56,248 bases of DNA from an uncultured Oscillospiraceae bacterium (GCA_910577365.1 CAJTMU010000010.1:1-56248); one strand, 5' to 3'; positions 27,037-36,060 are shown, counted from the first letter of the stretch. Notes: generated by a model from the letters alone, not told the origin. Program-made: numbers and translations.

Positions 27037-27606
27037 TTGAAAACCATTTACATAATGCTGTCAAAATCCGACACTATGGTGTCGAAGATGATAAGCGCGC
27101 TCTCCGAGTGTGAATATACCCACGCGTCAATTGCGTTTGAAAAGGATCTCAGCCCGATGTACAGCTTCGCGCGAAAGGGAAGCATGCCGCTGCCCGCGGG
27201 ACTCAGGCTGGAGTATACGGACAAAGGATATTACAGTGAGCATGGCAACATTCCATGTGCGGTTTATGAGCTTATCGTTGACGATAAAAAGTACTATTCT
27301 GCCCAAAAACTGGTGGCGGAAATGATGAAGCAGGTCGACACCTATAACTACAATGTTATAGGGCTTCTTCTGTGCAAATTCAACATCTCCGTATATGACC
27401 GTGAACATCATTACTTTTGCTCGGAATTCGTGGGTGATATCCTTACGCGCTCCAACGCGCTTAAGCTTCCAAAGCCGCCGAGCCTTATGCGGCCCAACGA
27501 CTATACCAATATTCCTGAACTTTCTCTGTGTTTTCAGGGAAGAATGGAGGAGCTGGCGAGATACTGTGAGGATATCAGAAGCGGCGAAATGGTCTACGGA
27601 GCTTAA
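27037..27606 (+). CDS. papain-like (NlpC/P60 or YiiX-type) hydrolase candidate
   Basis: A TTG start at 27037 follows GAGGGG by 6 bases; the open frame reaches 26971 but overlaps the promoter. The 189-residue protein has a His in EYTHASIAF (about 27) and a Cys in YFCSEFVGDIL (about 120). This is the order seen in permuted papain-fold amidases, where His precedes Cys. No signal peptide or membrane segment is visible, so it is probably cytosolic. It may be an amidase or a relative without activity. A strong GC hairpin follows the stop. Confidence 0.7.
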   Translation: MKTIYIMLSKSDTMVSKMISALSECEYTHASIAFEKDLSPMYSFARKGSMPLPAGLRLEYTDKGYYSEHGNIPCAVYELIVDDKKYYSAQKLVAEMMKQVDTYNYNVIGLLLCKFNISVYDREHHYFCSEFVGDILTRSNALKLPKPPSLMRPNDYTNIPELSLCFQGRMEELARYCEDIRSGEMVYGA

Positions 27607-27617
27607 AAATAAAATAT

Positions 27618-27655
27618 CCCGCGCGGCTTTGTTTTACAACAAAGCCGCGCCAAAT
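27618..27655 (+). terminator. strong GC-rich hairpin after the papain-like gene
   Basis: GCGCGGCTTTGTT and AACAAAGCCGCGC form a perfect 13-bp stem with a 4-base loop. The T run after it is poor, so termination may be partial. Confidence 0.6.
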
Positions 27656-27784
27656 ATTTATCAAAATTTTTTTGACATAAAACGCTATGTTGATTTATAT
27701 ATTTTAACCCGGAAAAAACTCCAATCACATCGGCTCACCTCACCAACATTTTTAAAAAAATTATTGTTTTTCGATAAAAACCTA

Positions 27785-27813
27785 TTGACAAATGATATGA
27801 CATGTGGTATTAT
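27785..27813 (+). promoter_or_regulatory. promoter of the DUF2975 gene
   Basis: TTGACA and TATTAT are separated by 17 bases, 33 bases before the start codon. Confidence 0.65.
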
Positions 27814-27845
27814 ATCCTTGCAAGAAAAAATAAAGGGGATATTTT

Positions 27846-28301
27846 ATGTGGAACAAGGATAAATCGGTAATATTGTCCTCCTGTATTATCAAAGTTGTGT
27901 ATTTTATCATATTTGTTTGCTGCGTGACAGCACCGTTTATGGTACGGTTCTACGACGAATATGTGATACTTCCCAGCGGCGGAAAGTCACTGTTTGTGCC
28001 GCTGCTGATAACGCTGTACTGCATAGTGCCGCCCGCGGTCTTCGCGCTTATAAATCTTGATCTGCTGCTGTGGAACATTCGTAAGGGCAAACCGTTTGTT
28101 CAAAATAACGTAAGATATCTCAGGCGTATTTCTTACTGCTGTTTCGCGGTATCGGTGATATTTATCTGCTTTTCTTTTCACCGTCCCATAGGATTTGCGA
28201 TAGTATTTGCCGCCGCGTTCTTCGGTCTTATACTGCGGGTGGTGAAAAACTGCTTTGAGCAGGCGGTAGCTATCCGCGAGGAGAATGATTTTACGGTATA
28301 A
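27846..28301 (+). CDS. DUF2975 family membrane protein
   Basis: The 151-residue protein has four hydrophobic helices (about 10-32, 48-70, 92-112 and 115-133), with NIRKGKPFVQNNVRYLRRISY between the second and third; this text is typical of DUF2975. AAGGGGAT precedes the ATG. The family is nearly always followed by a small YozG-like XRE regulator, as here. The function is unknown; the pair is suspected to act as a membrane-linked regulatory unit. Confidence 0.85.
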   Translation: MWNKDKSVILSSCIIKVVYFIIFVCCVTAPFMVRFYDEYVILPSGGKSLFVPLLITLYCIVPPAVFALINLDLLLWNIRKGKPFVQNNVRYLRRISYCCFAVSVIFICFSFHRPIGFAIVFAAAFFGLILRVVKNCFEQAVAIREENDFTV

Positions 28302-28436
28302 GGTGCTGGGAAAGTTTGATATAAATTTTCAGATTCACTGGTTTTGTGCTTTTCAGAGCTTGTCCTAAATTTTACTTTGCAAAACGGCGCAAAACTCGAA
28401 AGGAGCAATACTCCCTTTGGGAGCATAATTATAAAC

Positions 28437-28649
28437 ATGCCAATAATTGTAAACCTTGACGTTATGATGGCAAAGCGCAAGATATCCTCCAACGAGCTTG
28501 CCGAAAAAATTGAGATAACTCCCGCCAACCTTTCCATTCTTAAAACGGGAAAAGCAAAAGCGGTGCGGTTCTCCACGCTGGAGCGCCTGTGCGAGGTGCT
28601 GGACTGCCAGCCGGGAGATCTGCTTGAATATAAAGAAGACAAGAAATAA
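28437..28649 (+). CDS. YozG-like XRE family transcriptional regulator
   Basis: From the ATG at 28437 the product has 70 residues and is almost entirely a helix-turn-helix: MMAKRKISSNELAEKIEITP, then NLSILKTGKAKAVRFSTLE and a closing CQPGDLLEYKED. The frame is open 31 codons further upstream, but that part lacks family similarity. Just before the start, CTCCCTTTGGGAG forms a hairpin that may affect translation. It partners with the DUF2975 gene 135 bases upstream and probably binds DNA in the cytosol. Confidence 0.85.
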   Translation: MPIIVNLDVMMAKRKISSNELAEKIEITPANLSILKTGKAKAVRFSTLERLCEVLDCQPGDLLEYKEDKK

Positions 28650-28717
28650 ATACTCGCTGATCCCTTCGGGTATCAGTGTGCCATCTGTATTCCAGTTTGT
28701 TGAAATGGAGAAAATTT

Positions 28718-30319
28718 ATGGAAAACAACAATAACAAAATTCAAACCAATTCATTCAAGCCTTCAGACGCAGTGAACATGGGCGCTACCATAGGTGTTTC
28801 CGATATTTCTACTGCTCAGCCGCTGTCAAGACCAAAATATTCCCTTACTGATTCTATATGCGCATGGATGTGCTTTGCACTTGGATTTATCTTTACGCGT
28901 TATGTATGCGGATATGCGGGCGGACTGTGGGGCGGTATATTCTGGGCATCCGTCGGCGCTCTTGGTGCGGTATATGTAAGGCACAAGGCGCTTAAGGTCA
29001 CACGCGCTCAAATTGCCGTGTTTATTATTTCTGAGTTCTTCTGTCTGACGCCAATATTCTGCGCGAACGGCTTTGTGAATACTCTTGCGGCTATGTTCTC
29101 CTTTGCGCTGATGTTCTATCTGGCGGTTTCGGTAAGCGGCGCGGCTCTGTTTGGAAAGCATTTTGTGATTGACGCGCTTTCGGGTATTCTGGCGCGTCCG
29201 TTTATGAGCTTTACCCACTCTCCCCGAGCGGCTTTCTGGCTGTTCAAGGGAGGCAAGGAAGGACAAAGATCAAAAACCGTCCTGTATGTGCTATTGGGAT
29301 TGCTGTGTGCCGTTCCTCTTACAATAGTTGTCGTGGTGCTTCTGATGTTCTCGGACAGCGCTTTTGAAAGCGTAATGGACACATTCCTTTCGGGCTTTGC
29401 CAACGTTTCATTTGCGCTTTTCTGGCAGATTTTTTTCGCAGTCCCGATAGGAATGTACCTTTTCGGAGCGGTGTTCTCCTCGACAAAGCCAGCCTGGAGC
29501 TATTCTGAGGAGGCTCCCATATACCGCTTTCTTCCCCCGCCAATAGCATACACGGCAGTGACTCCCATATGCGTTTTCTATATGATCTACATTATCACCC
29601 AGTTGGGTTACTTTACTGCCGCTTTTGGAGGGGAGCTGCCAGAAGGATACAGCTACTCGGAATTTGCGCGGCGCGGATTTTTCGAGCTGTGCGTTATCGC
29701 GGTGATAAATCTCTGTGTGATAACCCTTATGCAGGCACTTGTTAGGCGGGGAGATGGCGACAGACGTCCGAAAACACTGCGGGTGTACACGATAATAATT
29801 TCTGTCTTTACGCTGCTGCTTATCACCTCTGCGCTCAGCAAGATGATACTTTATATAAAAGAATTGGGCATGACCCAGCTGAGAATATACACATCATGGT
29901 TTATGCTCCTTCTTGCGGTTATATTTGTGATAATAATTGTGCTGCAAATAAAGGAGTTTTCATTCTGGAAGGTGATGTTTGCTGCATTTTCTGTAATGAT
30001 GGGTGTGTTGTGTTTTGGTAATATTGACGGAATGATAGCACGCTATAATGTCAGCGCCTATCAATGCGGAGCGCTGAATGAGTTTGATTTTAACGCCATG
30101 TACTATCTTGGAGCTGCCTCTGTAAAGCCTGTGTCCGAGCTGCTTCGTGATGAGAACAGTCAATACAATACCGAGCAATTCCTCGGCACTGTATTGTCAG
30201 ATCTGAACGGGCTGGATGACTTCGCCTATTTCAGCATACAGAAAGTATCTGCCGAAAAAATATGCGAAAAAAATGGCATAAAAGCCGAAACATGGGAGTA
30301 TGAGTATTTCCGCTTTTAA
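28718..30319 (+). CDS. DUF4173 family polytopic membrane protein
   Basis: The start at 28718 has GGAG 8 bases upstream; the product is 533 residues. A polar N-terminus of ~45 residues is followed by about ten membrane helices in the first 420 residues. DUF4173-like text includes FRFLPPP-like IYRFLPPPIAYTAVTPIC, RRGFFELCVIAVINL and FTLLLITSALSKMILYI. The last ~100 residues are outside the membrane (ARYNVSAYQCGALNEFD, YLGAASVKPVSELL). The role is unknown. It follows the DUF2975/XRE pair by 68 bases and may be cotranscribed with it. Confidence 0.82.
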   Translation: MENNNNKIQTNSFKPSDAVNMGATIGVSDISTAQPLSRPKYSLTDSICAWMCFALGFIFTRYVCGYAGGLWGGIFWASVGALGAVYVRHKALKVTRAQIAVFIISEFFCLTPIFCANGFVNTLAAMFSFALMFYLAVSVSGAALFGKHFVIDALSGILARPFMSFTHSPRAAFWLFKGGKEGQRSKTVLYVLLGLLCAVPLTIVVVVLLMFSDSAFESVMDTFLSGFANVSFALFWQIFFAVPIGMYLFGAVFSSTKPAWSYSEEAPIYRFLPPPIAYTAVTPICVFYMIYIITQLGYFTAAFGGELPEGYSYSEFARRGFFELCVIAVINLCVITLMQALVRRGDGDRRPKTLRVYTIIISVFTLLLITSALSKMILYIKELGMTQLRIYTSWFMLLLAVIFVIIIVLQIKEFSFWKVMFAAFSVMMGVLCFGNIDGMIARYNVSAYQCGALNEFDFNAMYYLGAASVKPVSELLRDENSQYNTEQFLGTVLSDLNGLDDFAYFSIQKVSAEKICEKNGIKAETWEYEYFRF

Positions 30320-30367
30320 AAACCTCCGATTTATCGAAGCTTTATTACAGTAGACCGCACCAAAAAT

Positions 30368-30389
30368 GCCGCATAGTAAATGTGCGGTA
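30368..30389 (+). terminator. hairpin after the DUF4173 gene
   Basis: GCCGCAT and ATGTGCGG pair around AGTAA. The downstream T content is low. A look-alike hairpin lies at 30555-30577. Confidence 0.5.
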
Positions 30390-30431
30390 TTCAGCTTGTA
30401 TAAAAAGTTATTGCAACGCAATGTTGACGCA

Positions 30432-30507
30432 GGAAATTTTCCGCGAGAGCCTGAATGCACAACACGCGGCGAAGTGTTGCGCACTCAGGCGGGTCACGGA
30501 AAATTTC
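30432..30507 (-). repeat. short dispersed fold-back repeat
   Basis: GGAAATTTTCCGC and CACGGAAAATTTC bound a ~75-bp element containing GCCTGAATGC ... GCACTCAGGC. It is shorter than other copies but ends in the same AATTTNAAATAA text. Confidence 0.55.
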
Positions 30508-30554
30508 AAATTTAAATAACTCAGCTTAGAGCAACATTTCATATATAGGCTGAA

Positions 30555-30577
30555 CGCCGCACATTCAACGTGCGGCG
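30555..30577. terminator. hairpin downstream of the amino-acid binding protein gene
   Basis: CGCCGCAC and GTGCGGCG form a perfect 8-bp stem, 8 bases after the stop of the minus-strand gene. Confidence 0.55.
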
Positions 30578-30584
30578 TATTTTC

Positions 30585-31451
30585 CTACATTTGCCCGCCT
30601 TCCACTACAAGATTATCCTTATCAACTGTGTCGCCATAAACCGAAGCGAGCGTTGCATCGTAGTCTGCATGGAAGAATTGCTCGTCTGCAAGGGATTTTA
30701 TTTCCTCATTCAGCCATGTAAGCAGCTCTTCGTTGCCCTTTGTAACAGCAGGCGCAATAGCGTCGACGCTGCCCAGCGACTCCACCCCTACGGTAAACCC
30801 GTGGTTAGACATAGCCCACGCCAGCACCTCAGTGTTGTCGGTGGAGAAGGCATCGCCTCTGCCATCCTGAAGCGCGGAATATGCCTCGTTGTATTCGTCG
30901 TATTTTTGCAGCTTTACATCGGGGTAATTCTCAGTAAAATACGTTTCGGCTGTCGTTCCCTTTACCACGATTAGGGTTTTACCGTTAAGCTCGTCGGCGG
31001 AGCTTATGACCGCACTATCGGGAGATACCACTCCGAGAGCCACCTTCATGTATGGCAGCGCGAAATCCACCTGCTTGGCGCGCTCCTCAGTTACAGTGAA
31101 ATTCGCGAGTATGATGTCAACCTTGCCGGTCTGAAGAAACTCCACGCGGCTTGCCGCCTCAACCGGTACAAGCTCCAGCTCAACGTTCAGGTCCTGTGCT
31201 ATCCTGCGTGCAAAATAAACATCGTAGCCCTGATACTCTCCCTCATTGTCCACATAGCCGAAAGGCATTTTGTCAGAAAAAACTCCAATGGATATTTTCC
31301 CCTCCGACTTAATTTCGTCAACCGTTCTGTAATTGCCGTTCTCCGAACTGCCCGAATTTCCCGAGCCGCTCTCCGTGCCGGAGCACGCCGCCAGCGATAA
31401 CGCCAGTATTGCCGCCGAAACTGCGGCTGCTATCTTCTTGATCATGTTCAT
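30585..31451 (-). CDS. amino-acid ABC transporter substrate-binding lipoprotein
   Basis: The start at 31451 has AAGGAG 7 bases upstream; the longer frame runs through repeat DNA. The 288-residue product has a lipoprotein signal ending LSLAAC (C23). A family-3 solute-binding domain follows: GKISIGVFSDKMPFGYVDNEGEYQGYD, VDIILANFTVTEERAKQVDF and GVVSPDSAVISSADELNGKT. It binds a polar amino acid outside the cell and passes it to the two permeases and ATPase encoded upstream on the same strand. About 460 bases of repeat-rich DNA separate it from that group, which may allow different expression levels. Confidence 0.92.
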   Translation of the reverse strand: MNMIKKIAAAVSAAILALSLAACSGTESGSGNSGSSENGNYRTVDEIKSEGKISIGVFSDKMPFGYVDNEGEYQGYDVYFARRIAQDLNVELELVPVEAASRVEFLQTGKVDIILANFTVTEERAKQVDFALPYMKVALGVVSPDSAVISSADELNGKTLIVVKGTTAETYFTENYPDVKLQKYDEYNEAYSALQDGRGDAFSTDNTEVLAWAMSNHGFTVGVESLGSVDAIAPAVTKGNEELLTWLNEEIKSLADEQFFHADYDATLASVYGDTVDKDNLVVEGGQM

Positions 31452-31471
31452 AATTATCTCCTTATTTAAAA

Positions 31472-31584
31472 GAATTTTCCGCACCGCTGCGTTTTCCGCG
31501 AAGCGGAAAACTTCGCTATCCTCGCCGAGAAAGCTCCGCTCCGTTTCACTTTGCTCTGCTTTCACCGCGGATTGCAGGAAATTC
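31472..31584 (+). repeat. dispersed fold-back repeat, first copy between the binding protein and ATPase genes
   Basis: The left end GAATTTTCCGCA (31472-31483) is perfect; the right end is TGCAGGAAATTC followed by ATGCGTGGGCG. An inner hairpin TTTTCCGCGAAGCGGAAAA and the family text TTCGCTATCCTCG are present. Confidence 0.8.
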
Positions 31585-31639
31585 ATGCGTGGGCGGTCAG
31601 TTTACTTTCGCTTTCAGCACATTTGACCGCTCGATTTTT

Positions 31640-31800
31640 AAGCTTAGCTGAAATTTCTTTGCTATCCTCCCGCAAAAGCTCTGCTCCGTTTCACTTCGCT
31701 CTGCTTTCACGGCAGATTTCAAAAAATTCATGCGTGGGCAGTCAGTTTACTTTCGCTTTCAGCACATTTGACCGTTCAATTTTTAGACTGCTTAAAATAG
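31640..31800 (+). repeat. dispersed fold-back repeat, second tandem copy
   Basis: It repeats TTTGCTATCCTC, AAAAGCTCTGCTCCGTTTCA, and AAATTCATGCGTGGGCAGTC followed by AGTTTACTTTCGCTTTCAGC. The flank past the right terminus is nearly identical to that of the preceding copy. The left terminus is eroded to GAAATTTCTTTGC. Confidence 0.75.
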
Positions 31801-31913
31801 CCTTAAAAATTTTAAATCCCCAAGAAAAGCGCGGAATTAATTTTCAGAAAGCAAAGCTATGAGGGAGTTTCTAAGCGGCAGTCTGCTTCGCGCAGCATTA
31901 CCTATCAGGCGCT

Positions 31914-32657
31914 TTACCTTGAATAGGTAAACGTCTTTAAAAACTTACGCGCACGCTCCGTTTTGGGATTATGGAAAAACTCAGCGGGAGTTCCCTCCTC
32001 AACTATCACACCTCCGTCAAGGAAAACAACCCTGTCCGCCACTGCCTCCGCAAACGCCATTTCATGTGTGACTATCATCATGGTGGTACCGTTTTTCGCC
32101 AGATCAAGCACAACGTTCAGCACCTCATGCACCATTTCTGGGTCAAGCGCCGCTGTTATCTCGTCCAGCAGCATTATATCCGGATTCATAATAAGGCTGC
32201 GCACGATAGCAACGCGCTGCTTTTGCCCGCCGGAAAGCTCCGACGGATATGCTCCCGCCTTATCTTTCAGCCCCACTCTGTCCAACAATGCCAAAGCCGC
32301 CTCCGTTGCCTCCTCCCTGCCGCGCTTCTGTACCTTTATCGGCGCCAGAATAACATTGTTCAGCACCGTCATATGAGGAAACAGGTCATAGCTCTGAAAG
32401 ACCATACCGATTTTTTGCCGCACTTTATGAAGCCCCGCGCCGCCATGCTCCACCGCCTCGCCATGCAGCGTAACGCTGCCGCCCTGAATAGGCTCCAGAC
32501 CATTAAGGCAGCGCAGCAGCGTGCTTTTTCCGCAGCCCGATGGACCGATAAGTACCACCACCTCGCCCCTTGAAACACTGAGCGACAGGTCGTTTATTAC
32601 CGAATTTTCACCAAAGCTTTTTACAAGATGGTTTATATCAATAATATGCTCGCTCAT
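31914..32657 (-). CDS. polar amino-acid ABC transporter ATP-binding protein
   Basis: The 247-residue ATPase has Walker A GPSGCGKST (38-46), signature LSGGQKQRVAIVR, and Walker B IMLLDEITAALDPE followed by the switch His in MMIVTHEMAFA. The usual DEPTSALDPE of the family reads DEITAALDPE here. It closely resembles GlnQ/HisP-type proteins. The start overlaps the permease stop (ATGA), giving coupled translation. It energises the importer made of the two permeases and the lipoprotein at 30585-31451. Confidence 0.94.
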   Translation of the reverse strand: MSEHIIDINHLVKSFGENSVINDLSLSVSRGEVVVLIGPSGCGKSTLLRCLNGLEPIQGGSVTLHGEAVEHGGAGLHKVRQKIGMVFQSYDLFPHMTVLNNVILAPIKVQKRGREEATEAALALLDRVGLKDKAGAYPSELSGGQKQRVAIVRSLIMNPDIMLLDEITAALDPEMVHEVLNVVLDLAKNGTTMMIVTHEMAFAEAVADRVVFLDGGVIVEEGTPAEFFHNPKTERARKFLKTFTYSR

Positions 32658-33328
32658 TTATCAGCCCTCCTTTTAGCCAGTCCGCGCGAAACAAGCGAAA
32701 GCGGAAAGCAAATCAGGAAATACAGCAGGAATATCGCCGCGTAAACCCATATCGCCGCGTTCGGATAGTCAAATCTGTTTGCGTCGATTATCTGCTTGCC
32801 CACCTTTAAAACCTCAGTAACGCCAATAAGCGATACCAATGCCGTGGTCATTATCATGCGCATAGAAAGGTTTATTATATTGGGGATAAGACCTCTGAGC
32901 GCCTGCGGAAAAATAATGAACAGATAAAGCTGCGGCTTACTTAAGCCAAGCGATATTCCCGACTCAAACTGGTGCTTCGGAATAGCTCCGAAAGCGCTGC
33001 GAACAAGATCGCCCACCTCTGCCGTTCCCCACAGGGTAAACACGATGACTGCCGAAACCTCGCCGCTCAGATTAGCCCCCGTGAGCTTTGTAACTCCGAA
33101 AAACACAATAAACAGGAACACCAGCTGCGGCATTATACGGATTATCTCTAAGTAAACGCGTGTAATCACCTTCACTACCTTATTTTTCAGTGTCATAGCC
33201 GCCCCCAGCGCTGAGCCAAGTATCAGCGAAAGACCTATCGAAATAAGTGCCAGCCTTACAGTGACCCAAAGTCCTTCCAGCAATCTCAACATATTGTTCC
33301 CGAGAAAAAGCACCTCAATTCCCCGCAC
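32654..33328 (-). CDS. amino-acid ABC transporter permease (second)
   Basis: The 224-residue protein has about five membrane helices and the EAA loop region SGISLGLSKPQLYLFIIFPQALRGLIPN that contacts the ATPase. It has the usual LEIIRIMPQLVFLFIVFFG segment, a variant of the family's RGTPLLVQLF. The gene overlaps the other permease by 14 bases. The two probably form the heterodimeric channel of the importer. No close substrate clue is visible. Confidence 0.92.
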   Translation of the reverse strand: MRGIEVLFLGNNMLRLLEGLWVTVRLALISIGLSLILGSALGAAMTLKNKVVKVITRVYLEIIRIMPQLVFLFIVFFGVTKLTGANLSGEVSAVIVFTLWGTAEVGDLVRSAFGAIPKHQFESGISLGLSKPQLYLFIIFPQALRGLIPNIINLSMRMIMTTALVSLIGVTEVLKVGKQIIDANRFDYPNAAIWVYAAIFLLYFLICFPLSLVSRGLAKRRADK

Positions 33329-33968
33329 GGCGCAGCCTCCTCTCCAGAACCGAGAACACCGCCGAAATAGGCAGTATTATAATAAGGTATGCCGTGACCA
33401 GCATCAGAAGTGCCTCCCACGTATTGTAATACATACCAATAAGGTCCTTTGTCACATACATCAGATCTGCCAGCGACACCGCGCTGAAAACACTGGTCTC
33501 TTTAAGCAGAAATATGACATTTGCGCATATCGCGGGAACAGATACCGAAAACGCCTGCGGGAATACAATATGCCGCATTATCTGTCCGCTCTTCATTCCA
33601 AGACTGGCGGCGCTTTCAAGCTGTATTTTCCCAACTGAGTTCAGACCACTTAAAAAGCTTTCAGCCATATAGCTTCCGCCCAAAAACGTAAGACCTATAA
33701 TTCCGCACGCCTCACTTGAAAGAAGTATCCCCGCTTTCGGCAACCCGAAATACAGAAAAAACAGCTGCACGATAAGCGGCGTATTTCTGGACAGCTCAAT
33801 ATAAGCTGAAACTATCTGCCGCGCCACAGGAACGCGGTAATACTTTACCATCGCGCACACAAGCCCGACTATCACCGCGCACACTATCCCCGTCGCGCCA
33901 ATGGTCAGCGTCAGCAGCGCCGCCTCGGCGTACATCGGGGTAAACTTTACAATAAAAGACCAATCCAC
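33315..33968 (-). CDS. amino-acid ABC transporter permease (first)
   Basis: The 217-residue protein is the promoter-proximal permease, with the classical YIELSRNTPLIVQLFFLYFG and the EAA loop ESAASLGMKSGQIMRHIVFPQAF. It has about five helices. The start follows a weak GGAGTGAT ribosome site at a spacing of about 8 bases. A perfect-spacing promoter lies about 75 bases upstream. Confidence 0.92.
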   Translation of the reverse strand: MDWSFIVKFTPMYAEAALLTLTIGATGIVCAVIVGLVCAMVKYYRVPVARQIVSAYIELSRNTPLIVQLFFLYFGLPKAGILLSSEACGIIGLTFLGGSYMAESFLSGLNSVGKIQLESAASLGMKSGQIMRHIVFPQAFSVSVPAICANVIFLLKETSVFSAVSLADLMYVTKDLIGMYYNTWEALLMLVTAYLIIILPISAVFSVLERRLRRAGN

Positions 33969-34043
33969 AACATCACTCCGTCAAAAATATATGGCGCCAA
34001 TGCGCCGGAGCTTTGTGTGAAATGTGCGCTTCGCAATAAAATA

Positions 34044-34072
34044 AGTATATCACACAAAGCATATAGTGTCAA
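34044..34072 (-). promoter_or_regulatory. promoter of the amino-acid ABC operon
   Basis: On the minus strand TTGACA (34067-34072) and TATACT (34044-34049) are separated by 17 bases. Confidence 0.75.
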
Positions 34073-34336
34073 TAGGTTTTCTTTGTTTCCTTTAACAAAA
34101 GATTTAATAACCTCAAAAAGCAGCCTCCACCCGCCTTTTCGCGCGAAAGCGAGATATGATCCGCCGAAATATTATATGCGCCGACCAGCCGTAAAGTTAT
34201 GAAACTGCGCCCATTGCTTAAATATTTTTATATTATACCATATTATTTTGGTTTTTTCAAGTATTAAGAGCAAAGATAATGTTAAATAATAATTTGTGCT
34301 ATTAAGAAATGATGATCTAAAGCTGATTATTTAAAA
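34073..34336. other. intergenic region upstream of the ABC operon
   Basis: No gene is seen. The text is AT-rich from 34210 to 34330. A fold-back repeat copy begins at 34337. Confidence 0.5.
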
Positions 34337-34564
34337 GAATTTCCCGCATCGCTGCAAACGACGCTGAGTTTTGTGCAAAATGCTGCATAATATGTTAAGT
34401 ATTAATAGCTATATTGCGCAAAATCTTTTGTCGCTTGCGCTATCCCGCCGTAAAAAGTTCCGCCAGCTTTGCGGGCTGCGTTTTTAAGTTTTGCGCAATA
34501 TGCTGCTTGTTATCTTAAGCATTTACGCGACTGTTGCGCAAAACTTTTGGTTTGAGGGAAATTA
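34337..34564 (+). repeat. expanded dispersed fold-back repeat with an internal duplicated palindromic unit
   Basis: The left end is GAATTTCCCGCA followed by TCGCTGC; the right end is GAGGGAAATTAATGTGTGGGCG. Inside are two ~63-base units at 34368-34430 and 34488-34550, offset by exactly 120. Each opens GTTTTGYGCAAWATGCTGC and ends TTGCGCAAAAYTTTTG, so each is itself nearly palindromic. This copy is about twice the usual length. Confidence 0.65.
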
Positions 34565-34693
34565 ATGTGTGGGCGATTTCTTTACCTCTGCATTCAGCGT
34601 CTATGGCTTCTTGATTTTTAAGTGGTTCATGGCAGCGTTGCGATTCTAACAAAATTATAATTTTAGAGCAAAATAACCCGCATAAGCCTGAAT

Positions 34694-34709
34694 CCCCTTG
34701 AAAAAGGGG
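34694..34709. other. short perfect hairpin before the WYL genes
   Basis: CCCCTT and AAGGGG pair around GAAA. It may terminate upstream transcription, or form part of the leader of the WYL gene; it resembles the hairpin at 21200-21227. Confidence 0.4.
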
Positions 34710-34743
34710 AAGAAATTTGATATTATTATAAGGGGGTGTGATA

Positions 34744-36060
34744 ATGAGCGGATTTTCCGAATTGATAAAGAGCTTTGATAAAACAAGAGATTATATGAGG
34801 GACTTTTTTATCTATGGGTACAAGGTCAGGAACGACTTTAAGCGCAAAAGCTCACGAACCTACGATGACGAGAAAAGGCGTGTGGAAAGCTGGCTTGAAA
34901 ACTTTCTGAGGTATGAGGACTCAGCACGCGGCAGGAAAATCTCCATTTGTGTAGACAGTGGGCATATTCACGAAAACCCGCTTTATCAGGCATATTATTC
35001 CAAAAGCTTTACTGATAACGATATAAAACTGCACTTCTTTCTGCTGGATATTCTGCGGGACAAATCCCCTTTGTCACTTCGGGAGCTAACCGAAGAGCTT
35101 GACAAGCGCTTTGGTATCCTTTTTGACGAACAGACTGTGCGCAACAAGCTTAAGGAATACGCCGACGAGGAGATAATACTGACCGAAAAACACGGCAAAA
35201 CCGCCTACTTCCGTTCCTCCGACGATAGCGCCGAAAAGCTTTTTGACGAAATAAAGGGTCTTATGGACGCAGTTAAATTCTACTCGGAAACACAGAAATT
35301 CGGGGTTATTGGAAACAGCATTCTCAAATCGCTCGGACTGAAAAATGATCTGTTTTTTATGAAGCATAACTATATCGTACATACCCTTGAGGACGAGATA
35401 CTGCTTAAAATAACCGAAGCAATGCGCCAAAAGCGTTTTGTTGTTCTGCGCAGCTTTTCGGGAAAACAGCGGCACACCGCTAATCCAACCGAGAATGAGA
35501 ACACCGTCTTGCCGCTTCAGATACTGTCCTCGGTTCAGACGGGGCGGCGTTATCTCGCGGGGTATCTTCCGGATTTTAAACGATTCAATTCGTTTCGGCT
35601 GGACTCCATAAGGTCTGTAAAGCTCACTGAGCGCGCGGAAAATTATAGGCTTATACAAGAAAAATATGAAAAAAACATGAAAAAGTGCTTCGGGGTATCC
35701 TTTGGGGAGCGCCGCGATTCGGGAACGGTTACTCCAATTAAAATAATTCTGCACATCGACGAAAAAAACGAAGGCTTTGTTATAGAGCGTCTTGACCGAG
35801 AAAAGCGGTGCGGAACGGTTGAAAAAATTGCCGAAAACACCTTTGCGTTTACCGCGGATGTCTTTGACCCATTTGAGGTAATGCATTGGGCTAAGACATT
35901 CATTGGCAGGATAGTTTCCGTAGAGGGAGGCTGTGACGCCGCGCGGGATATGTTCCGCCGCGATATATACCGTATGGAAAAAATGTACATTACGAATAAA
36001 ATAAATGAGGAGAACACGGAAAACGGAGAAAGCGAAAATAAAAATGACAATATTCAGTGA
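34744..36060 (+). CDS. WYL domain-containing transcriptional regulator (first of a pair)
   Basis: The ATG at 34744 follows AAGGGGG by 7 bases. The 438-residue protein has an N-terminal helix-turn-helix region around 100-150 (LRELTEELDKRFGILFDEQT, NKLKEYADEEIILTEKHGKT). A WYL-like ligand-binding segment lies around 225-300 (QTGRRYLAGYLPDFKRFNSF, RLDSIRSVKL), followed by a WCX-type C-terminal domain. WYL regulators respond to nucleic-acid ligands or other small signals in DNA-damage and defence settings. The gene overlaps the second WYL gene, so the products probably act together. No defence gene lies next to them here. Confidence 0.85.
   Translation: MSGFSELIKSFDKTRDYMRDFFIYGYKVRNDFKRKSSRTYDDEKRRVESWLENFLRYEDSARGRKISICVDSGHIHENPLYQAYYSKSFTDNDIKLHFFLLDILRDKSPLSLRELTEELDKRFGILFDEQTVRNKLKEYADEEIILTEKHGKTAYFRSSDDSAEKLFDEIKGLMDAVKFYSETQKFGVIGNSILKSLGLKNDLFFMKHNYIVHTLEDEILLKITEAMRQKRFVVLRSFSGKQRHTANPTENENTVLPLQILSSVQTGRRYLAGYLPDFKRFNSFRLDSIRSVKLTERAENYRLIQEKYEKNMKKCFGVSFGERRDSGTVTPIKIILHIDEKNEGFVIERLDREKRCGTVEKIAENTFAFTADVFDPFEVMHWAKTFIGRIVSVEGGCDAARDMFRRDIYRMEKMYITNKINEENTENGESENKNDNIQ

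Noticed and set aside
30555..30577. Hairpin as a tRNA or small RNA
   Set aside because: It is too short for a tRNA, has no T-loop text, and is placed as expected for a terminator.
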